From Bog-473 sp963728845 (GTDB lineage Bacteria > Actinomycetota > Acidimicrobiia > Acidimicrobiales > RAAP-2): a DNA stretch of 64,000 bases. Positions 58,971 to 64,000 of the stretch are shown here, piece after piece. The notes under the pieces are model-generated. The model saw only the letters and a program-made list of their open reading frames with translations, searched no databases and had not been told where the DNA came from. The translations under genes were made by a program, and so were the position numbers. Position 1 is the first letter of the stretch, and every line of letters starts with the position of its first letter. The stretch is from the NCBI GenBank assembly GCA_963728845.1, contig CAVSLS010000026.1:208111-272110 (forward strand). The letters run 5' to 3'.

Positions 58971-60062
58971 TCATGTGCGGACCGCTTTTCCCGAATAATC
59001 GAATACATGGGTCTCGCGCGCATCCGTGCGCAGGCTCAGCGCGTCGCCGGCCTTCACCCGGATCTCGCGCGGCACGACGACCCGGATGTCGCTGCCGAGC
59101 GAGGTTCGCGCATGGACGAGCGTCTCCGCGCCCATGGGTTCGATGAGCTCGGCGCGGCCGGCGATCGCGTCGGTGGTGGCGCCCCATCGAGGACGAGCGC
59201 TCTCGGCCGGATGCCAATGGTGACCTGGCCCTGCCGCCAGTTTGGCCACTGCCGGATCGACGGGAAGGCGGATCGGCTGGCCATCGATTTTGAATCGACC
59301 GCGGCCGTCCTCGACACCTTCGAACTGGGCATGCAGAAGGTTCATCTGCGGCGTTCCGATGAAGCTCGCCACGAAAACGGTCGCCGGCTTCGCGAACACC
59401 TCGTGCGGCGAGGCGATCTGCTCGATCACGCCGTCGCGCATGATGGCGATGCGGTCCGCCATGGTGAGGGCCTCGAGCTGATCGTGCGTGACGATCACGG
59501 TCGCTTTGGAGAGGCCGGTCAGCACGGTCTTGATCTGGCCGCGCATGGTCTGGCGCAGCTCGACGTCGAGGCGGCTCAAGGGCTCGTCGAACAGAAAGCA
59601 GTTGGGATCGCGCACGACGGCGCGCGCCACCGCGACGCGTTGCTTCTCTCCTTCGGAAATCTGGTTCGGCAGCCGGTCGAGCACCTACTCGAGATGCAGC
59701 ATGCGCGCGACCCTCGCGACGCGCTGGCCGCGGCGGTTTTCGCGTCCAGCTTCTCGACATGAAGCGGGAACATGATGTTCTCCCGCACGGTCAGCGCCGG
59801 ATAGAGCGCGTAGAACTGGAACACCATCGCGATGTCGCGCTGGTCCGGCCGCAAGATCGTTCATGCGCCTGCCGGCGATGATGACGTCGCCGCTGCTCGC
59901 CCGCTCGAGGCCGGCAATGATGCGCAGGGTCGTCGTCTTGCCGCAGCCGGAGGGCCCAAGAGGCACACGACCTCCCCCGCCGCCACGGACAGGTCGCACA
60001 TTCCTCACCGCGGTGAAGGCGCCGAAATGCTTGGTGACCCCCCTGAGTTCGATCGTCGACAT
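58971..60062 (-). CDS. Sugar ABC transporter ATPase (MalK/UgpC type), frameshifted
   Basis: Starts MSTIELRGVTKHFGAFTAV. Walker A is GPSGCGKTTTL. The signature is ISEGEKQRVAVARAVV in place of LSGGQ, a variant seen in this subgroup. Walker B is CFLFDEPLSRLD and the H-loop VIVTHDQ. A C-terminal OB domain follows. Frame changes lie near 59,980, 59,850 and 59,690. It energises the two permeases upstream. Confidence 0.85.
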
Positions 60063-60068
60063 CGAGGG

Positions 60069-61009
60069 CTATCTCTTGACGGTGCCGAAGGTGACGCCGC
60101 GCAAAAGCTGGTTCTGCAGCGCGAAGGTGACGATGATGACGGGGATGAGGAACAGCGTCTCGATGGCCGCCAGAAGGCCCCAGCGCACGCCGATGTCGCC
60201 GCCGATGGTCTGCGACATGGCGACGGGAACGGTGCGCGTCTCGACGCCGGACAGGAGCAGCGCGAACAAGAAATTCGTTCCAGGTGAGGATGAGGCCGAA
60301 CACGGCGGTCGCGGCGAGGCCTGCCAACACCTGCGGCAGGCAGATCTTGAAGAAGACGCGGATGTCGGACGAGCCGTCGATGCGCGCCGCGTCCTCGACG
60401 TCGGGCGACAATTCGTCGAAGAAGCTCTTCATCATCCAGATCGCAAACGGCAGGTTGAACACCGTGTAGAGCGCGATGATGCCGGCGTAGGTGCCGGCGA
60501 GGCCGGTGACGCGGAACATGATGAAAATCGGGATGATGACCACGATCGCCGGCAGCATCCGCGTCGTCAGGATCATGAAGAGATAGGTGTCGTTGCCCTT
60601 CAGCGGATAGCGCGAGAAGCCGAAGGCGGCCAGCGTGCCGATCGCGAGCGCGAGCAGGACGCTCACTCCCGAGATGAACAGCGAGTTGAAGAAATAAAGC
60701 GCGAAGCCGGTGTTCTGGACGGGGCCGCCGGCGGAATAGGCGCGGCTGAACACCTGCGCGAAATTGTCGAGCGTCGGGGTGAAGAAGAATTTCGCCGGCA
60801 CCGCCAGCACGTCCTCGTAGGTCTTGAAGGCGGTGAGGATGATCCAGAAGACCGGGAAGAAGTAGATGACAGCTGACGATGGCGGCGACGAGCGTGCGCC
60901 CCCACCCGGCCTCGCCGACTCCGGAGGCGGCGCGGCGAAAGCTCGAAGCCTGACGAGAGGCCGGCGCGCGGCGAGGAGCGTCGGCGGGCGTTTGCGGCCG
61001 GTCGGTCAT
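60069..61009 (-). CDS. Sugar ABC transporter permease (MalG type), frameshifted
   Basis: Starts MTDRPQTPADAPRRAP. Membrane segments and the EAA-loop EDAARIDGSSDIRVFFKICL mark the ATPase contact. The last part (MFALLLSGVETRTVPVAMSQ to GVTFGTVKR) is in another frame after about 60,275, and a further change lies near 60,880. In the present sequence the upstream permease reads into this start without a stop, probably because of an indel. Confidence 0.82.
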
Positions 61010-62089
61010 AGGCGGGGCAGCCTCCTTCGCGCGCCGGTTGGCGAAATAGAGATAGAGGTTGGTGAGCACGATCACGGTGAAGAGCAGGATGTAGGCGAGC
61101 GCGGTCGACTCGCTCGTCTTGTTGTTTTCGAAGGCGATGCGATAGACGCGGAGCGCGATCGTCTCGGTCGCGGTGCCCGGGCCGCCATTGGTCAACAGGA
61201 ACACGAGATCGAACAGCTTGAAGGCCTCGATCGTCCGGAACAATAGCGCCAGCAGCATGAGACCGCGGATGTAGGGGAAGGTGATCGACCAGAACTGCCG
61301 CCAGGGCGAGACGCGGTCGATGGCCGCCGCCTCGTAGAGATATTTCGGAACGCTGACGAGCCCGGCGAGCACGAGCAGCATGACGAACGGCGACCACATC
61401 CACGCGTCGGCGAAGACGATGCCGATGCGCGAGCCCCACACCGAGTTCATCAGGATGAACGGCTGGCCGGTGAAGAGCCGCACCGCCTGCGACAAAAGCC
61501 CGAAGGTCGGATCGTAGTAGTAGCGGAAGAAGGCGCCGACCGCCACGAACGACAGCATCATCGGCGTCAGCACGAGGATCAGCAGATACCGCCGCAGCGG
61601 AAACTGCTTCGAGAACAGCAGCGCCAGCAGGAAGCCGACGATCATCTGCAGCGACACGGTCATGATGACCATGATGATGGTGTTGTGCAGCCGGTCCCAG
61701 ACGTCGGGGTCGCTGAGAACCTTGGCGTAGTTTTCGAGGCCGACCCAGGTCGGCGCCCTCGCGCGGTTGGCGCTCGGTAGCTGAAGAACGACAGCCCGAA
61801 CGACCACAACAGCGGGAAGATGTTCATCAGAAACAGCAGCGCCAGCGCCGGGCGTCACCAGCAGGCCGCCGGTGTAGCGGCCCCAGGCGTTGACGATCAG
61901 CGTCGCGGCGAAGAAGCGCGGCGAGCGCCGCCGAGACCCAGAAGGAGATCTGCGGCGGCACCAGCGCGATCGCCAGCCGCGCATCCCGACGACGAAAACG
62001 ATGAGCGCGCCCTGCCAATTGTCCCAGCGCAGCGCGACCAGTCGCTGGGAGAGCGGCACGGCTTCGGGAACGTCGGTCGTCGTGGTCAT
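61006..62089 (-). CDS. Sugar ABC transporter permease (MalF type), frameshifted near the start
   Basis: From MTTTTDVPEAVPLSQRLVAL; frame changes near 61,990 and 61,780 disturb the first helices. The remainder is intact: helices such as IIMVIMTVSLQMIVGFLLAL, and the EAA-loop LYEAAAIDRVSPWRQFWSIT. It ends at FANRRAKEAAP near the MalG start, where an ATGA overlap would be expected. Confidence 0.82.
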
Positions 62090-62167
62090 CGCGCTCGCCG
62101 GTCGAGGCGCCCGTCACCGAGTTCGAGTAATCGGAACGAGTCGACCACAAGACTTTGATCAGCTCAA

Positions 62168-62196
62168 ACGCGCGCCGCGCTTGGCGCGGCGCGCGT
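62168..62196. terminator. Strong hairpin between binding-protein gene and malF
   Basis: A perfect 13-bp stem (ACGCGCGCCGCGC with its complement) with a 3-base loop lies in the gap after the binding-protein stop. No T-run follows on the minus strand. Such hairpins often protect the binding-protein message and reduce expression of the permeases. Confidence 0.6.
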
Positions 62197-62217
62197 TCAT
62201 TGAATGGCGGACGCCTT

Positions 62218-63660
62218 CTACTTGATGCGGCCCGTCTTCCTTCAGCAGCTTCTCCTCGAAGTTGGCGATGTTGTCCAAGGTCGTCTTGGCGTCCTGCTGT
62301 CCGGTGATCGGCCTTGGTGTACTCTTCCTGCTGCTCGGTCAGGAGCTCGAAGAACTCGGGGATGTGCCAGAAGTCCTTCTGCCAGTCGAGGCTCTCGGCC
62401 CAGGTGCGGTTCCACGGCCGGAACGTCACGTAGCTCGGATCCGTGTAGACCGACTTGAGCGCGCTCTGACCGCCGGCCTTGGCGTAGGCGATCTGGGTGT
62501 CCTTCGACAGCCACCACTTCACGAAGTCGAGCGCCTCCTTGTTCTGCAGGTCCGTGTTCCAGGTCATCAGCACGAACGGCTGACCGCCGATCACCGACCA
62601 GCGGACGACGCCTTTGTCGGTCTTGAGGCCCGGCAGCTGCGCGAAGGCGACCTTGTCTGCGACCTTCGACGTCTCCGGATTGATCGAGCTTTCCGCGAAG
62701 CCGATCCATTCGAGGTTGCTCGCCACCTTGCCGGCGCGGAACAGTTCGTCCGTCTTGAAGATGTCGAGGTTGCCGGTCGTGCCTTCCGGCGGCATGTACT
62801 TCACGAAGCGAGAGGAGATGCTCGAACGACTTGATCGCGGCATCGGCGAATTCACGACGCCGACGGCGTGCGCGTTGGGCTGCTTCGTCTCGTCCCAGAT
62901 GTCGCCGCCGTGCTGCCAGAGGAACTCGTAGGCTGAGGTGGTGAAGAAGTCGTAGCCTTTGCCGACCTGGAACTCGATGCCGTAGAAATCGTCATCGAGC
63001 GGCTTGCCCATCAGCATGTCGCCCTTCTTGCGCTTGAAGAACTCGCCGAAATCCCTGTAGTTGTCCCAGGTGATTTCGTCCATCTCCTCGGGCGTGCAAG
63101 GCAGCTTGTACTTGTATTTCTCCATGAAATTCTTCTGCTCGGTCTGGGTCGCAGAAGACGTCCTTGCGGTAGTAGTTGACGACGAGGTCCGGCATCTGCG
63201 GGAAGCCGTAGAGCTTGTCGGATTTGTAAGGGTACGTCGAATAGGACGCCTTCACCGCCGGATGCAGGTCCTTGAACACCGCCTGCAGGCCGGGGTCCGC
63301 GTCGACGTATTTGTTGATGTTGAGGTAGTAGCCGCCCTCGATGAAGGCGCCGAGCCACTGGCTGTCCGACACCGCCATATTGTATTTCTTCTCGCCCGAG
63401 GTCAGCGAGGCGTTGAGGCGGGTGTAGTAGTCGGGCCACGGGATGAAGTCGACGTCGAGCGTCACCTTGTTGCCGGACTTCGGCTTGTAGCTGCTTGTCG
63501 AACAGATCCTTCATGATGTGGGTCGGCGGCCAGTCCGGCACCGCCATTTTCAGCGTCACGTCTTCGGCGAGCGCCGGGCCTCGTCATCGCGGCTCACGCC
63601 CAGCGTGAGACACGCAGTCGCGAGACCGGACGTCAGTAGTGCTTTCAGCTTCATGCTCAT
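62218..63660 (-). CDS. Sugar ABC transporter substrate-binding protein, frameshifted
   Basis: Starts at ATG 63660 after AGGGAGG; MSMKLKALLTSGLATACLTL is a signal peptide. Frames join through DVTLKMAVPDWPPTHIMKDL, FIPWPDYYTRLNASLTSGEK, DEITWDNYRDFGEFFKRKKG and GTTGNLDIFKTDELFRAGKV to the end DGRIK. It is a family 1 (MalE-like) binding protein of about 475 residues. Frame changes occur near 63,590, 63,490, 63,150, 62,830 and 62,310. Confidence 0.85.
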
Positions 63661-63714
63661 TTCCTCCCTATATGCGCCATAGTTTGTCACGATTGTCGGC
63701 GGATGGCCGACCCG

Positions 63715-64000
63715 TCATGACCTGCGGAACAGGTAAATCTTCGCCGGGTCGATGACGATCGGCAAGCCTGTCGCCTTCCTTTATGTTGACGGCCTGGGCT
63801 TCCGGCAGGACGATGCGGAGGGGCGGCGCTGGTGGCCATCGACACGATGGTCACATCGCCAAGCGGCTCCAGCTGCTGCACGACGGCTCGCTCGACGGCG
63901 GGCCGCCATTAGCGATGCGGATGTCGGACGGGCGGACGCCAAGCGCCAGCGGCTGGCCTACGCCGACGAGCTCGGCGATGCGGAGCGGCCCGAGCCGTCC
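63715..64000 (-). CDS. Sugar ABC transporter ATPase (UgpC type), C-terminal part
   Basis: The OB-fold tail only: IAELVGVGQPLALGVRPSDI, then in another frame EAQAVNIKEGDRL and the end AKIYLFRRS. The gene continues beyond the window. With the ATPase at 58.97-60.06 kb this operon has two ATPase genes, a pattern seen in some glycerol and polyol transporters (GlpS/GlpT) of alphaproteobacteria. Confidence 0.75.

Noticed and set aside
61000..61015. Natural fusion of the MalF- and MalG-type permeases into one protein
   Set aside because: The frame does run through, but an ATGA stop-start overlap is expected exactly there and neighbouring parts of the operon carry many single-base shifts. An indel is more likely than a fusion.

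Overview
The window reads as two unrelated bacterial segments joined between about 15,977 and 16,360. Positions 1 to about 16.0 kb look actinobacterial, most like a high-GC Acidimicrobiia-type genome. They carry the conserved run rapZ-yvcK-gap-pgk-tpiA-secG, then a dipeptide-type substrate-binding lipoprotein, a decayed MMPL transporter and a tRNA-Leu(GAG). The 3' end of that tRNA holds a site-specific integrated element on the minus strand: a large serine recombinase whose last codons lie inside the tRNA, a small overlapping ORF and a Rep-like initiator. Next come a Doc-type toxin pair, an orphan TacA-like antitoxin with a toxin stump, an alpha/beta hydrolase-adenylate cyclase fusion, and a marR/cupin/VOC cluster.

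From about 16.36 kb to the end the genes look alphaproteobacterial (Rhizobiales/Methylocystaceae-like). They include the 3' part of nhaA, a DUF4202 gene, pyrG, an M17 aminopeptidase, a KAP-type P-loop NTPase and a complete tripartite RND efflux operon (mdtA-mdtB-mdtC-nodT type, minus strand). A tRNA-Gly(GCC), an IS1595-family element with both ends, a two-component system (possibly the efflux regulator) and a LysR regulator follow. Positions 39.5 to 43.4 kb are a patchwork of gene stumps: sulfatase, pyruvate oxidase, a TPR ATPase tail, NIPSNAP, a TIM-barrel isomerase and an RbsB-like protein.

Positions 43.4 to 51.7 kb are a piece of a Mesorhizobium-type integrative and conjugative element: lytic transglycosylase, traF, DUF2840, a decayed parA, repA interrupted by an IS66-family element, an AlpA/RdfS-like excisionase, two DUF2285 proteins, an XRE regulator and DUF736. 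The last genes match the QseC/QseM/FseA/RdfS switch known from ICEMlSymR7A. The 3' end of repA holds three iterons and two DnaA-box-like sites.

Positions 52.0 to 56.8 kb hold an unusual cluster: biotin carboxylase, biotin carrier, a PEP-synthase-like protein that lacks the C-terminal barrel, a winged-helix protein and an acyl-CoA ligase fragment. An RbsC permease stump follows. Positions 57.6 to 64.0 kb hold a sugar or polyol ABC-transport operon: ATPase, binding protein, two permeases, a second ATPase, a small membrane protein and a tagatose-epimerase-like enzyme.

Many genes after 16 kb, and several in the integrated element, are split by single-base frameshifts, while neighbours such as gap, pgk, pyrG and mdtA are intact. 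Together with the sharp gene-to-gene joins this points to a composite or draft contig, to real gene decay, or to both. Products of frameshifted genes are named from the joined frames.
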